Origin: Ascaphus truei
Lineage: Eukaryota; Chordata; Amphibia; Anura; Ascaphidae
Assembly: GCA_036426205.1 (NCBI GenBank)
Contig: CM071574.1
Span: forward strand, 11,474,099-11,538,098
DNA length: 64,000 nt
Direction: 5' to 3'
The notes under the pieces were generated by a model. It was not told where the DNA came from and did no database searches. It saw only the letters and a program-made list of their open reading frames with translations. A program made the position numbers and the translations under genes. The stretch's first letter is position 1. Each line of letters begins with the position of its first letter. Below, in pieces: positions 22,578-33,289 of this stretch.

Positions 22578-24299
22578 CTCTATATCTATGCTTTGATTTA
22601 TTGTTCATACCATAAGTGGGGCGATAAAAGAAGAAAGCAGAGTCCCTGTGTAATGCTATGCTGCAAATGCAACAAACTGACCAGATCCTATATTGTGTTG
22701 CCATTATATTCAATACTCATTTTCTTAATAATGGACCCAAGTCCAGCAGAAAGGTGTAGAACTTGGCCCCAATGCCAGGCTTCATATATAATGTACATGT
22801 CAGTAGCAGCCTGAAGTATTACCACAAATACAAATGATAAAGGTTAAGGGTTACTCTTCATTTACTTGGTACTCCAGCCTCCATATTATTTAGCAGTATT
22901 TTCCACGCAATTGTAACACAAAGTATTTCCTTTTCACCCTTACAATATGAAATATACCGAACAAACATATTATGTTATTTATATAACTATAATTGTTACA
23001 AATATAATGGCAGAAATGACAAAGCTGTAACAGATAAAGGTTCCAATTAAAGTACCAAATATTTTCCTATTTTGTATATTATAACTAGAACATAATAAAA
23101 CACTAATAAAGTTCAATAAGCCTAAAAAACAAGATAACACATACTTGAAAACACTTGAAAGGTGTTAGACATATGATCAGTGAAACAGTATATCATGTTA
23201 ATCGCTCCATCATTTGGATGCAATCAAAGCCTACAGGCTTATATAATTTAAATATATTTGTCAGCTAAATACATAGTACAGATCTCAAAGCACATAATGG
23301 AAATAGTTGCTTTTCCAGCCTTGCGAAAAAACATTTATTTTTATCTTTTGTTATTGTACTGTATATGCCAATTTCTAAGTGCAAATATAATTTGCGAAAG
23401 AATAAGACCCTTTAAAGTGTTTTGAAGAGAACTGTCAACATTAGTAAAGGATGGCCACTTACAGCAGCTAATGTAAATATATTGAATACTTCACAACGGC
23501 AAGTGTAACTAGAATTTCTAAAAGTCTAAAAGTTACCTTGCAAACAAATCATTACATTGTAAAATAGGCTTTATGTAGAAAAGGCTACATTTAGGCGCAA
23601 AGTCGTTGTTTTGTCACAACTTGAGCTGAAAAATACCTGCGCCAGGGTGTATCTATGTATCAACATTTTCTGCTCCATTTTCGGGTAAGTCTGCACGAGA
23701 TGGGGAATTTATTGAGTAAGTGGGAGGCGTTAGGGCGGAGTTACAACATATTTGCTTATGGGCGCAGGTCTATTTATTGAGAATGTGCAGCTTATGTTAC
23801 TGTTGTTGACAGTTTTCTGCGTTGGTTTTCTTTGTCAACTTAAAGGTTGCGCAAGCCTTTTTTAGCATAGAATACTAGTGCAGATGCACCAAATTCTACA
23901 ACAGAAGAAATACCCTTTATAAATAAGTTGCATTTCAGACGCACACACAGACCTTGATACATTGAGCACAATATGTGTTTACAAGACGTATCATGTTTTA
24001 TTGTTTTAAAGTGCCATTTTCTTAATTGTTTCTGTATATCATTATTCTAGCACAAACAGAGAAAATTAAGTAGCTGTACACAAATAGATTTATTTATCAT
24101 GAATCCTTTTATAACAGAACCACTACCTAAATAACATACAACAAGCGCAAACTACAAAACAATACAATGTAACAATAAGGTGACCTGTGCCTAATGCACA
24201 GATTAACTGTGAAAACTAATATATAAAAATAGATAGATAACTTCCAATAAGAATGGCTGCCAAGGGGACTCACAAACACAAATTCTCTCAGGGAACTTG
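22578..24299. other. Intron sequence, nothing recognised
   Basis: Long AT-rich stretch. No domain, tandem repeat or inverted repeat I can support. Confidence 0.5.
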
Positions 24300-24304
24300 T
24301 TACA

Positions 24305-24987
24305 AATCAGTATATACAAAAAGAAAGGTAATCCCCGGTGCCAGATAGTATAAATACCACCAATTCTCACTGTCCAAATGTAAGTCCAAATAGAACACCC
24401 AATCTAAAAGATTAGTCCTTTGACGGAATCCTGATGGGCTTCTTACTAACTGGTTCTCCCCCTGTTGTGAAATACAAAGGGAACACACCATTGCTCAGTG
24501 GACAAGAACAATTGGGAACTCTTGCTGAAGACACACAAATTGCCTACTTACAAGATAATATCTTGATGAATGTAATGGATATAATCGGTGCTTTAGCCAA
24601 CAACCTCTCCCCGAAATCCACGAACCCCATGTGGTATGTCTGATTGGATCCAACTGGCTCCAAGTCACTTTCACATACTCTGCACCAGAACAATCCCACA
24701 GCTAAAATAACAGAGAAAAAGAATAGTGCGGTACTCAACCTGCTACTGTAGTTCTCTCAACTCTGTCAACTCTCAACTTATCTTGTAAGTAGGCAATTTG
24801 TGTGTCTGCAGCAACAGTTCCCAATTGTTCTTGTCCACTGCGCAATGGTGTGTTCCCTTTGTATTTCACAACAGGGGGAGAACCAGTTACTAAGAAGCCC
24901 ATCAGGATTCCGTTAAAGGACTAATCTTTTTTATTGGGGGTTTATACTATCTGGCGCGGGGATTCCCTTTCTTTTTGTATATAATTA
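24305..24987. repeat. Foldback element, ~230-bp arms and ~200-bp loop
   Basis: The left arm starting tatacaaaaagaaaggtaat pairs with the right arm ending ctttctttttgtatata. Arms include tgatgggcttcttactaact / aagaagcccatcagg and cacacaaattgcctacttac / gtaagtaggcaatttgtgtg. The arms contain a few point differences and small indels. No coding frame is convincing. Confidence 0.9.
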
Positions 24988-25182
24988 ATCCTTTTATGTT
25001 ACTCTGATACGTTTAAGTTATTTTCAAAGCTCACTAATGCAATGTTAAGTGCTGTTTTCAGCTGTAACGGAGCCTTGTGTTAGTATAACAGACATTAGTG
25101 CTAATGTTATGCAAAAGAGGTGTTCACTGTATCAACGCCTAACCACAGAGCTCCGTAATCACTAATGATGCATTAGTTAGGA

Positions 25183-25489
25183 CAGGAGTGTGCAAACTTC
25201 CTGCGCTGTAGCCTCAATCCCCCCCCCCCGTCTGCTCTCCTCCCGAATCGCACCCCCCTCACCTCTGTGGCATCAAAGGACGCTGTGGGGTCATGTGACG
25301 TCACGTGTCCCGCGGCATCATTTGATATCACGTCTACGTGGCAACGGGCTCCATTTGACATCGCATTGCCATGGAGACGCGTGACTGAAGCCGGGTAAGT
25401 AAGTTTACAGAGGCCTCGCGCGGGGCCTTTGTAACCTCCACCCCCCCAGAAAAGTGTCAGGGACATGCCCCCCAATTTGCACACTCTTG
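25183..25489 (+). mobile_element. hAT MITE with 8-bp target duplication
   Basis: Terminal repeats caggagtgtgcaaact and aatttgcacactcttg. Flanks agttagga (25175-25182) and agttagtt (25490-25497) match at 6 of 8. The interior is GC-rich with catttgacatcgcattgcca words, as in the element at 3341-3677. Confidence 0.8.
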
Positions 25490-25497
25490 AGTTAGTT

Positions 25498-25972
25498 CAT
25501 ACCTAAAGGTGGCGTTAGCATCAAGCTACTTCAGATGCTGGATAGCTTCACTGTAACAGCTCTACTGCTCACACCTGTGGCTAGTCATGCTGTGGAGATG
25601 CTCCTGACTTCCTTTAAAAGCACACCACTTCCACTTCCTGGTTGCCAGTTCAATGTGCTTTGAGCACAAAAAAAGTAGCAAACCTGAGATATTTGGGAGA
25701 TAGGCTAATAGGATATGCAAAGTAAAGGAAGAAAACCATGGGGGCAGTAGAGGTGTGAGCAGGAGAGCACACAAGTATGCCTTAACAGGGGAGCTATACA
25801 GCAGCAGAGATATTTAAATTCTAGAGCTGCTGCCCTGAATAGTAGATGTTGTGGGTTCTGATCGTGTTGGAACTGACACTAGTAACCCCATTTATCACAA
25901 GGGGCCTTTGGCTTGTCAGCATAGGTCTTTTGCAAATATTGTAGGAGGTGTGGGATGTGAATCTATTAAATA
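25498..25972. other. Intron sequence with dispersed repeat fragment
   Basis: A block near 25655-25725 containing gctaataggatatgcaaagt recurs at about 54905-54930, in both cases beside agcac and tcaggt-type words. It is probably part of an undefined dispersed repeat. Confidence 0.4.
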
Positions 25973-26487
25973 TAGCTCAACCCTGTTATAGCGCTATCTG
26001 CTACAATGCGGATGCGCTTATAATGCGGTCTGAGCATGACTCCCAATTTAAAAACATCTCCAATTTTTTTTCCGCGAAATGGCCGCTGCACGAGGACTTA
26101 CCCGGCATCTGAAGCGCTCTCCTCCTACAGCTCTCTCCTCTCCCTGCTTCATCAGGCTGCTACGTGCGCAGCGCACATCTCCTAGGTTTTTTTTTTATAA
26201 CATTCAATGCTTTATTGCTAATGGACACACCCACACACACACCTCCCCCCTACACTAATAATTTTAACATACCATGCAGGAATCGAACCCATGATCCTTC
26301 ATACACTGGTAGCGATTCTATACCTGCTACACCACAGGATTGGTGTGATGCCATTGACTCTATTATCAAACTTAACTTCTATTGCACAGTACTGCATTTC
26401 AGTACTGCGGCAGCCATTTCGCGATCCCGGTTATAATGTGGTCTCATATGTGGACCCCAAGAACCGCAATATAACAGGGTTCAGCTG
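25973..26487 (+). mobile_element. TA-flanked mariner-like element, copy 2
   Basis: Left end TAGCTCAACCCTGTTATAGC and right end ATATAACAGGGTTCAGCTG lie between TA dinucleotides. The subterminal words (gcggatgcgcttataatgcg) are shared with 15158-15387. About twice as long as copy 1, with an interior of unknown origin that includes a short CA-rich tract at 26228-26243. Confidence 0.75.
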
Positions 26488-26733
26488 TACTTTGCATGTC
26501 TAATTAGGCTACTTTTAGATAAGACAGGCATAATGAGAGTCATGTTAAGTTAACACAAGGCAGTGCTTATTTAACATGGCTTATTCTAATGAGATAACTA
26601 ACGGCTGCTGTTTTTGCATATAATTAGCTTTGTGTCTTTTAGGTAATGTCATATTATTTGCTCTAACTTAATGGAGCCATGTGGATATTTCCCTCAGATT
26701 TTACAGAGTCTCTGAAACCTCACGAGTTCTATA

Positions 26734-28424
26734 TGTAGCCCCGGTCTCTTTTCAGCCTCAGAGACCCCTTTGCCTGCGCGCCGAGAGGTCGCGGGTGCCG
26801 CCGGAGGCAGCGACGGACTCGCCGGCACGCCGAGAAGGTGGGGGCCAGATCAGGGAGCGCTCCGAGGCTCTGCGGCGCACCCGGCTAGCGGGGGCCACCA
26901 TTGTGTCTGCTCGCGGTTGCGCAGTGTAGTCGCACACGCGCTGTCCAGTGCCCAGAGTGCCGGCAACAATGTTAAGGTTGGCGTGAGGTCGCACATGCGT
27001 AGAACCACCGCGGTAGCCATTACAGGATTGCGCAGGCGCAGTAAGGGTAGCGCACGCGGTCCCAATGCTAAAGAGGTCCTGAGTGGACTACAATTCCCAC
27101 CAGCCTCTGGGGATTGCCCTTTCACCCACATCACGTGCAGCCAGCCAGCAAATAGCCTTTTGCAGCTTCTCCTGTGGAGGAACGCTACAATGTTGCGGGG
27201 ACCACGTTTGGCAGTTGGAGCTGGGAGCAGGAAGGGGAAGGAAGGGTGTAGGGAGCGAGTGGCTCCTACACCAGGTAAGGTAGTTCCCCAGATCCCAGGC
27301 AGGCCCCAATCCCTACCAGGGTAAGGGGTAAGTACTGAGGGACGGCCCCTAGGTTAGGGACCCTGCCCTTAGCAGTGTGTGAAGTGTGTAGTCTTGTCAG
27401 TGGCACAGCTGTCAGTGCTGTGAGCGCTGACAAGAAGGCACAGTGTGTGTGTGCAGTGTAGCTGCAGGTACCAGGTATAGTTAGTGCAGTGCGGTTGCTG
27501 CAGGTATGGTGTGAGTGCAGTGGGTTGCTGCAGGTATGGTGTGAGTGCAGTGGGTTGCTGCAGGTACGGTGTGAGTGCAGTGGGTTGCTGCAGGTTAGGG
27601 AGAAGTTAGTGAGAGGGGATCCGGGACGTGAAGGGAGAGGTAGTGTGGGTGCAGGGGGTCAGTGACCCGCCTGCATAGGATAGTTCTATCCCGCAGGCCC
27701 TAGGAGTATTCCCTGAAGTCACCATAGGTTGCTGTGCTTCAGGGATGGCCTATAGTGGTAGCGAGCCTCACCCTTACTGAGTACCAGTTAGGGACAAAGC
27801 ACAGAGTTGCGGCGGTTGCAGTCATCTGGGACCAGACGGCTGGACACCGTGATATCTGGAGGCTACGTGTTGGAGGCGTCTGACCCTTTGTGAAGTTGTT
27901 GCCGGTCACCGCCGTTACCGGAAGGTATTATTACATCAAGTGCACCAACATCGGTCAACAGGCGCTGATCCCGCCTTAGGCGTAACTCTTTAGGGACACT
28001 GAGCGAGTGGCTAAAGAACTGAGCCTATACCAATATTACTATACATGGACATGGTGTTTGGGGCACGCGGTGAGGGGACAGAGACATTTCTCCTGATGAG
28101 AGTGGCCGAGCCACTAAGGTTATACCGTTAGAGTATAAGTGTGTGTATTGAGATGTGTTATTGCTACGTTGCATTATAGAGTGATAAGGTTACCGTGCAT
28201 TATCATTATTATAGTAAAACCAGTTACAATCATAAGGTGTTGTATGTTTCTTGCCCAGGGGAATCTTACATCATGGGGATCCTGGGTAAGTGGAGGCGCT
28301 ACGCTAAGTAAGTGTATAAGTGTTACCCCAGGCTCCCAGCTAGCGGAGGCTCAGATCTCCTGGAGCCACAGGTGTTGTACAGTGACCAGTAGTTCCTTTG
28401 GGGAGCGTCAGAAAAAGGGCTACA
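26734..28424 (+). repeat. 5' LTR (~1.69 kb)
   Basis: Begins TGTAGCCC and ends GGGCTACA, a perfect 8-bp inverted terminal repeat of the TG...CA type. The start matches the 3' LTR start at 31071. It includes a minisatellite of ~30-bp units (ggttgctgcaggtaCggtgtgagtgcagt-like, 27490-27600) present in different numbers in the two LTRs. The unusual length is partly due to its distal half (about 27600-28424), which the broken 3' LTR lacks. Confidence 0.8.
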
Positions 28425-28445
28425 TTTGGAGGCGCTGCTGAGAGA
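28425..28445 (+). promoter_or_regulatory. Candidate primer binding site
   Basis: Directly after the LTR end lies tttggaggcgctgctgagag. A TGG start two bases inside matches complementarity to a tRNA CCA end. I cannot name the tRNA without a search. Confidence 0.5.
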
Positions 28446-28500
28446 TCAGACCTGGGGTGCCCTATAATTTTTTGCTCAATTGTGCTATTTTTGTTTCACC

Positions 28501-30822
28501 ATGTGGGTGCCCTCAAGGCAGGAGGTCTACGCATGGGCCTTGAAGGTTAACGTGACTCCTAACCGCATGGTTGCTGTGGGGGCAGTCCCGGCTGGCGTGT
28601 CCTTGTTAGATGTCCAGGCGCAGGTTCGGAAACTCCCTAGGCTAGCTTGTACGTGGGTCAGAGGGCGAAGGTATGATGTCACCTTGCAATGGAGTGCTGT
28701 ACTGATATATGTAGGCCAGGCCATAAGTGAGGAAGATGGCCCACAATTCTTAAATCTGCCCGAGGGTCCGACCGATGGGTGCCCCTTTATTTACCCTGAC
28801 TTGGCAGTTTCTGCCTGCACCGAGAGCCCTAGTGACATTAACAGTGAGTCCCACCTAAAATGGCGGCTACCACCAAATCAAAATGGCACATGTGCGGCTG
28901 ATTGCCAGCCTGCACAGAAGAATGTTGCAAACAATTATCCAGGACTGGCGGGAAACCCAGAGCCCCGCCCCCACAATGTGAGTGAGCACAGTAAACAGCG
29001 ATCAGCCACGTCTGTTCACCATGAGAGAGGTGACGGCTGCAGTAAAATACACCCTCAGTTGTATAGAGCCTGGCGAACAAGAGGAGTGAACATAACCGTT
29101 ATTTTGTGTCCATGCTTACAAAGGGACTTGAATATACCTGGTAGTGAGGACTTAGATGCCTATCAGCTACCACGTGGGGTGTTCGTGACACACGTGGAAG
29201 GGAAGATGTGTCTCCAAGGTCCCTGTTCTAAATGTGATTTCCCAGGTTGTGAATTGACCTGGGGACCCCAGTGTGCCTGCTGTGGGGCACGGTTCCTGTG
29301 TCCCAAGCTGCTGCAGCCTACAGAACCACTAGAGAAAGAAGAGGAGGAGCCTGACCTTTCTACTAAAGTGAGTTATGCTGGTAATCAGTCTATCCTAATT
29401 CCAGAGGCCTCAGGGGACCCGTGTGTCCAAACCAATGTTGCAGACACGGTTCCAGACCCTCTCAAAGGGGACATCCTAGTGGTAGAGCAGGAACCTCTGA
29501 TGGCGGAACTTGTGGAAGAAGAGGAGGACACTGTTGCAGAAGCTGATTATTTTTCCTCCGAGAATGAAATAGACTGCCAGGGGTTACACCCTAACGCGTA
29601 TGTGCCCCGGCACTTGTCAGGAACAGATTTCCTTGTGCTACTGTGCCCCTGCCTGCAGGAAGCCTATGCCAAGGAATTCGATATGTCCCAGTTCCCGCTA
29701 GGCTTCCAGACAACCGAGGTGGACGGAGAAACATGTATACAGTTTATTAGTACCACTTGTGACTGTTCTACAGGTGCACTGGCGTGGGAGCCCGAATGTG
29801 ACTGCTACGGTGAATGTTTCTTGAAGCCTATTATGCCCCAGCCTGCGGAATCCACAGAGAACACTGATACTGATGTGACTGATCTCTCTATCCAGGTGTT
29901 TGAAGCCGCTGCTAGTCCACCTACCTCAGCAATGGACGTTGTGGAGGGCCCGTGTGCCCAAATGGACATTCCAGACCCGGTTCCCGAGCAGGAACCACAG
30001 ATTCCAGAACTGCAGATTCCGGAATCACAGGGTAAGGTGTCTATACCCCCATCCTCTTTTGGTGATTCCAGCGACCAATCACTCGTGGTGATGCGCCTGC
30101 CGGCGGACCACTCCTGCAAAGTCACCGAGCCAACTATCTCGGCGGATACAGAGCCTGATGTGGGTCCATGTGCCCTAGATGAAGTGTATCCAGATGCTGG
30201 TGCTTGCTCTGATGTGGACCCGTGTGCCCTACTGTGGCCAGTCCGGTCTTCCACGATGGTACCAGCGGTCCCAGGCTTGGGATCAGTACCTGCCAATGAC
30301 GACAGGGGTGAGTTGACTGCCCCAGGGGTGTCGGGTGTGAGCGCCCCGGTGATCATGGAGCCTGGTGGCTCCAAAGGTAGGGTCACCCGGGCGATGGGCT
30401 CACCTCGTCATCGCGTCCTGGTGGAGGTGTCTCCCCTAGAAGATCTCTGCAGACCAGGGAGCGGATTTGACCTCATCAAGGTATCCGGTACGGCGGCCAG
30501 GAGCGACGCTTACTCCTGCGCGAGTAATCTCCAAGCTTTTTCTTCTCAAGACACGGGCCTGCACGAAGACCTTGTGCTGTCCACAGAGGATGTCACCGTT
30601 AAAGGGATTGCTGGAGCAGACAAAGACTGTGCTGTGACCGCTCTGGTAGTTGTTGCCTCTTTTATGCACACGATGGAGCGCTTCATTCGCCATGTGGTGG
30701 ACCGAGGCAAGAGACTGAACCTCCCTGTCTCCGCGAGACGGAAGCGGATGATCATGCAAGGGTCAATACCAAGGACCCTTTGCTATTTTTTTTACGAGGG
30801 GGAGGCGATGGTTTGGCAGTAG
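28501..30822 (+). CDS. Gag/PNMA-like protein with duplicated Cys-rich module, 773 aa
   Basis: The start chosen is ATG 28501 (context caccATGt) rather than the in-frame ATG 21 bases upstream. Residues ~1-100 resemble the N-terminal domain of PNMA/Ty3-gypsy Gag proteins: W-x(n)-V-x-P-x-R, a G-x-(V/I)-P turn, R-G-R-R, and a late G-x-P-F/I-Y segment. Residues ~196-340 and ~376-500 are an internal duplication. Each copy begins LCPCLQ, carries a run of paired cysteines (CSKCDFPGC...CACC and CDCSTG...CDCYGEC), then an acidic P-E-x-(S)TE/EE tract and an L-S-(T/I)-(K/Q)-V word, and a later (D/G)PC(V/A)Q motif. Further DPCAL/GPCAL words occur at ~555-577. The C-terminus (~715-773) is helical and basic with RKRM. 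No zinc-knuckle CCHC or protease motif is seen. The frame has no interruption. Function unknown; the Gag-like N-terminus is inferred. Confidence 0.7.
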   Translation: MWVPSRQEVYAWALKVNVTPNRMVAVGAVPAGVSLLDVQAQVRKLPRLACTWVRGRRYDVTLQWSAVLIYVGQAISEEDGPQFLNLPEGPTDGCPFIYPDLAVSACTESPSDINSESHLKWRLPPNQNGTCAADCQPAQKNVANNYPGLAGNPEPRPHNVSEHSKQRSATSVHHERGDGCSKIHPQLYRAWRTRGVNITVILCPCLQRDLNIPGSEDLDAYQLPRGVFVTHVEGKMCLQGPCSKCDFPGCELTWGPQCACCGARFLCPKLLQPTEPLEKEEEEPDLSTKVSYAGNQSILIPEASGDPCVQTNVADTVPDPLKGDILVVEQEPLMAELVEEEEDTVAEADYFSSENEIDCQGLHPNAYVPRHLSGTDFLVLLCPCLQEAYAKEFDMSQFPLGFQTTEVDGETCIQFISTTCDCSTGALAWEPECDCYGECFLKPIMPQPAESTENTDTDVTDLSIQVFEAAASPPTSAMDVVEGPCAQMDIPDPVPEQEPQIPELQIPESQGKVSIPPSSFGDSSDQSLVVMRLPADHSCKVTEPTISADTEPDVGPCALDEVYPDAGACSDVDPCALLWPVRSSTMVPAVPGLGSVPANDDRGELTAPGVSGVSAPVIMEPGGSKGRVTRAMGSPRHRVLVEVSPLEDLCRPGSGFDLIKVSGTAARSDAYSCASNLQAFSSQDTGLHEDLVLSTEDVTVKGIAGADKDCAVTALVVVASFMHTMERFIRHVVDRGKRLNLPVSARRKRMIMQGSIPRTLCYFFYEGEAMVWQ

Positions 30823-31055
30823 AGACTGTAGCACCCGATCTTGAGCTCCAAAAGACTCACAGGAGTCAGAGGGAGATACCCTCACCCAATCAGTTAGGGG
30901 TACCCCACTATGAGACTCAGCTGGCCTCGGGTATCCACGTGATTATGTTGAGTACCGGTGAACAAGTGCATGTGAGTTATTGTAAAATCATGACAATGCA
31001 TTTTCATTATATAATTCTCTGCTATGTTTGCTACCCAAGCGATGTCGTTCTGATT

Positions 31056-31070
31056 TTACGAGGGGGAGAA
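31056..31070 (+). promoter_or_regulatory. Polypurine tract before 3' LTR
   Basis: The run acgagggggagaa lies immediately before the 3' LTR start at 31071. This is the expected site for plus-strand priming. Confidence 0.75.
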
Positions 31071-31881
31071 TGTAGCCCAGGTCTCTTTTCAGCCTCAGAG
31101 ACCCCCTTGCCTGTGCGCCGAGCGGTCGCGGGTGCTGCCGGAGGCAGCGACGGACCCGCCGGCACGCCGAGGTGGGGGCCGGAGCAGGGAGCGCTCTGAG
31201 GCTCTGCGGCGCACCCGGCAATGGGGGCCGCCATTGTATCTGCTCGCGGTTGTGCAGTGTAGTCGCGCACGCGCTGTACAGTGCCCGGAGTGCCGGCAGC
31301 AATGTTAAGGTTGGCGTGAGGTCGCACATGCGTAGAACCACCACGGTAGACATTACAGGATCGCGCAGGCGCAGTATGGGTAGCGCACGTGGTCCCAATG
31401 CTAAAGAGGTCCTGAGTGGACTACAATTCCCACCAGTCTCTGGGGATTGCCCTTTCACCCACATCACGTGCAGCCAGCCAGCAAATAGGGTTTTGCAGCT
31501 TCTCCTGTGGAGGAAGGCTACAATTTTGCGGGGACCACGTTTGGCAGTTGGAGCTGGGAGAAGGAAGGGGAAGGAAGGGTGTAGGGAGCGAGTGGCTCCT
31601 ACACCAGGTAAGGTAGTTCCCCAGATCCCAGACAGGCCCCAATCCCACCAGGGTAGAGGGTAAATACTGAGGGACGGCCCCTAGGTTAGGGATCCTGCCC
31701 TTAGCAGTGTGTAGTCTTGTCAGTGGCACAGCTGTCAGTGCTGTGAGCGCTGACAAGAAGGAACAGTGTGTGTGTGCAGTGTAGCTGCAAGTACCAGGTA
31801 TAGTTAGTTCAGTGCGGTTGCTGCAGGTACGGTCTGAGTGCAGTGGGTTGCTGCAGGTACGGTGTGAGTGCAGTGGGTTGC
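31071..31881 (+). repeat. 3' LTR, truncated
   Basis: Starts TGTAGCCCAGG and follows the 5' LTR through its minisatellite, then stops abruptly after gggttgc at 31881 where an unrelated repeat begins. About half of the LTR is missing. Confidence 0.85.
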
Positions 31882-32427
31882 GGTCTCATCAGTGTGGGGT
31901 TGATTTTACTGGGAATGCAAGAGAGGCTATGGGATAGGCTAAACCATAATACTGAGTTAAGTTATGGTGAGTAAAAAAAGTGACAAAAACCCTCCACAGG
32001 AAAGCAAATATGCAAATATAGCTGTATGCTCATCTGCATGTCTTAGGCAGGTCTGCAACCCCGCCTTTCCCCATTATCACCCAGCATACAGCACTTCCAC
32101 TGCAGCAAGGGATTCTGGGAAATGACATGCAAATGAGCACACAGTGTCACTTTTTGCCTCAATAACCATTTTTAACATGGTTCCCTATAGGCTTAAGCTT
32201 GCTGCATGGTCACAGCTTTGAGCACAGCCAGGGTTAAGGTGCATACCCAGAAAACCACCCACAGACAGCTGTTTCGACCTTGATGGGTCTCATCAGTGTG
32301 GGGTTGATTTTACTGGGAATGCAAGAGAGGCTTATGGGATAGGCTAAACCATAATACTGAGTTAAGTTATGGTGAGTAAAAAAGTGACAAAAACCCTCCA
32401 CAGGAAAGCAAATATGCAAATATAGCT
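31882..32427 (+). repeat. Direct repeat pair, ~145 bp, 0.4 kb apart
   Basis: The block ggtctcatcagtgtggggtt through gcaaatatgcaaatatagct occurs at about 31882-32028 and again at 32285-32427 with one- or two-base differences. The intervening sequence contains gacagctgtttcgaccttga just before the second copy. The first copy begins exactly where the 3' LTR is cut, so this repeat is linked to the truncation. Confidence 0.85.
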
Positions 32428-32450
32428 ATATATATATATATATACACACA

Positions 32451-32606
32451 CAGTGTTCGACAAACCTATACATTTGCTCGCCCCGGGCGAGTGGATTTAA
32501 CCCCCGGGCGAGTAAATATTGGCCCAAGCAGCACATGTTTGGTACTAGGTGGCGAGTACATTTTTTTGTGTGGCGAGTAGATTTTTTGGTCATTTGTCAA
32601 CCACTG
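32451..32606 (-). mobile_element. Short hAT-like MITE (cagtg ends), copy 2, inverted
   Basis: Starts cagtgttcgacaaacctata and ends catttgtcaaccactg. Reverse complement of the element at 16898-17054 over its whole length. Confidence 0.8.
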
Positions 32607-32639
32607 CACATACTTATATATAAAGCAGAAAATAGCCGT

Positions 32640-32765
32640 GTTAGTCCAGTTGCGATAGTGAAGAATAAATGAGTTCTTCAGTATTAGGTGATACCTTTTT
32701 TATTGGACTAACAATTTATGTCACAGGACAAGCTTTCGATAGTTCTCCTCTCTTCTTGAGGTGTA
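32640..32765. repeat. Dispersed repeat fragment (ttttttattggactaaca type)
   Basis: Contains ataccttttttattggacta and acaagctttcga. A shorter related piece (ataccttttattggaccaac) is at about 51885-51905. The element type is unresolved. Confidence 0.5.
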
Positions 32766-32857
32766 GTAATACTGATATACACAGGAATCTTTGGCTAAAA
32801 CAGTGTAGAGATAAAAATAAACAACAGATATGTACTGTAGATAAGGTAGGTATATAT

Positions 32858-32860
<3 letters not shown>

Positions 32861-32892
<32 letters not shown>
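32861..32892. repeat. (TA)n microsatellite
   Basis: About 16 TA units. Confidence 0.95.
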
Positions 32893-32895
<3 letters not shown>

Positions 32896-33289
32896 AAAAG
32901 GGAAATGAACACTGCTGCGCTAGCCGGAATGATACACAACAAAGAGGGTGATGGCAAAGCAATAAATGTCCACACAAATACCTCCAAACGACACTAATAA
33001 CTGTATATATAAATACCTGCTAAAAATCAAAATTATATAACATGACATACATGAACATACAGCAAACACGACAGGGGGGAGGGGATGAGGGAGAGGGAGG
33101 GGGAAAGAGGAAGAGTAGGGGGTAGAACGGGGAAAAGAAAGCCCCAAGAGTTCGGTGAATAAGTCAATAAAAATAAAAGTAAAATTGAAAAGTGTCCTTT
33201 AGCAGCTACTGGGTGTCGCTGCCAGTCTCCAGGAAAAAAACACCTTCCTCTTGACCTGTATAACGAAAAGAAGACAGCGCGGCTCCCAT
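32893..33289. other. Unassigned sequence with purine-rich tract
   Basis: Includes a G/A-rich segment at about 33067-33135. No gene or defined repeat seen. Confidence 0.4.

Larger units (their letters stand above)
26734..31881 (+). mobile_element. Non-autonomous LTR retrotransposon with a single large ORF
   Basis: A 5' LTR (26734-28424), a primer-binding-site candidate, one 773-codon frame, a polypurine tract and a truncated 3' LTR (31071-31881). The internal region is about 2.65 kb and I find no protease, reverse transcriptase, RNase H or integrase motifs in any frame. It would depend on enzymes from another element. The two LTRs differ at about 20 positions in their first ~290 bp by eye, so the insertion is not recent. 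The right side is broken at 31881, so a target duplication cannot be tested. Confidence 0.85.

Noticed and set aside
26770..27324. 184-codon frame in the 5' LTR and its 163-codon counterpart in the 3' LTR (31172-31663)
   Set aside because: The LTR is GC-rich and regulatory; frames differ between the copies by indels and have no domain.
27490..27600. 30-bp repeats considered as a regulatory or CRISPR array
   Set aside because: Contiguous copies with no spacers, located in an LTR; a minisatellite.
30780..31199. 139-codon frame overlapping the end of the 773-aa ORF and the 3' LTR, considered as an env-like protein
   Set aside because: It crosses the polypurine tract into the LTR and shows no signal peptide, cleavage site or anchor that I can support.
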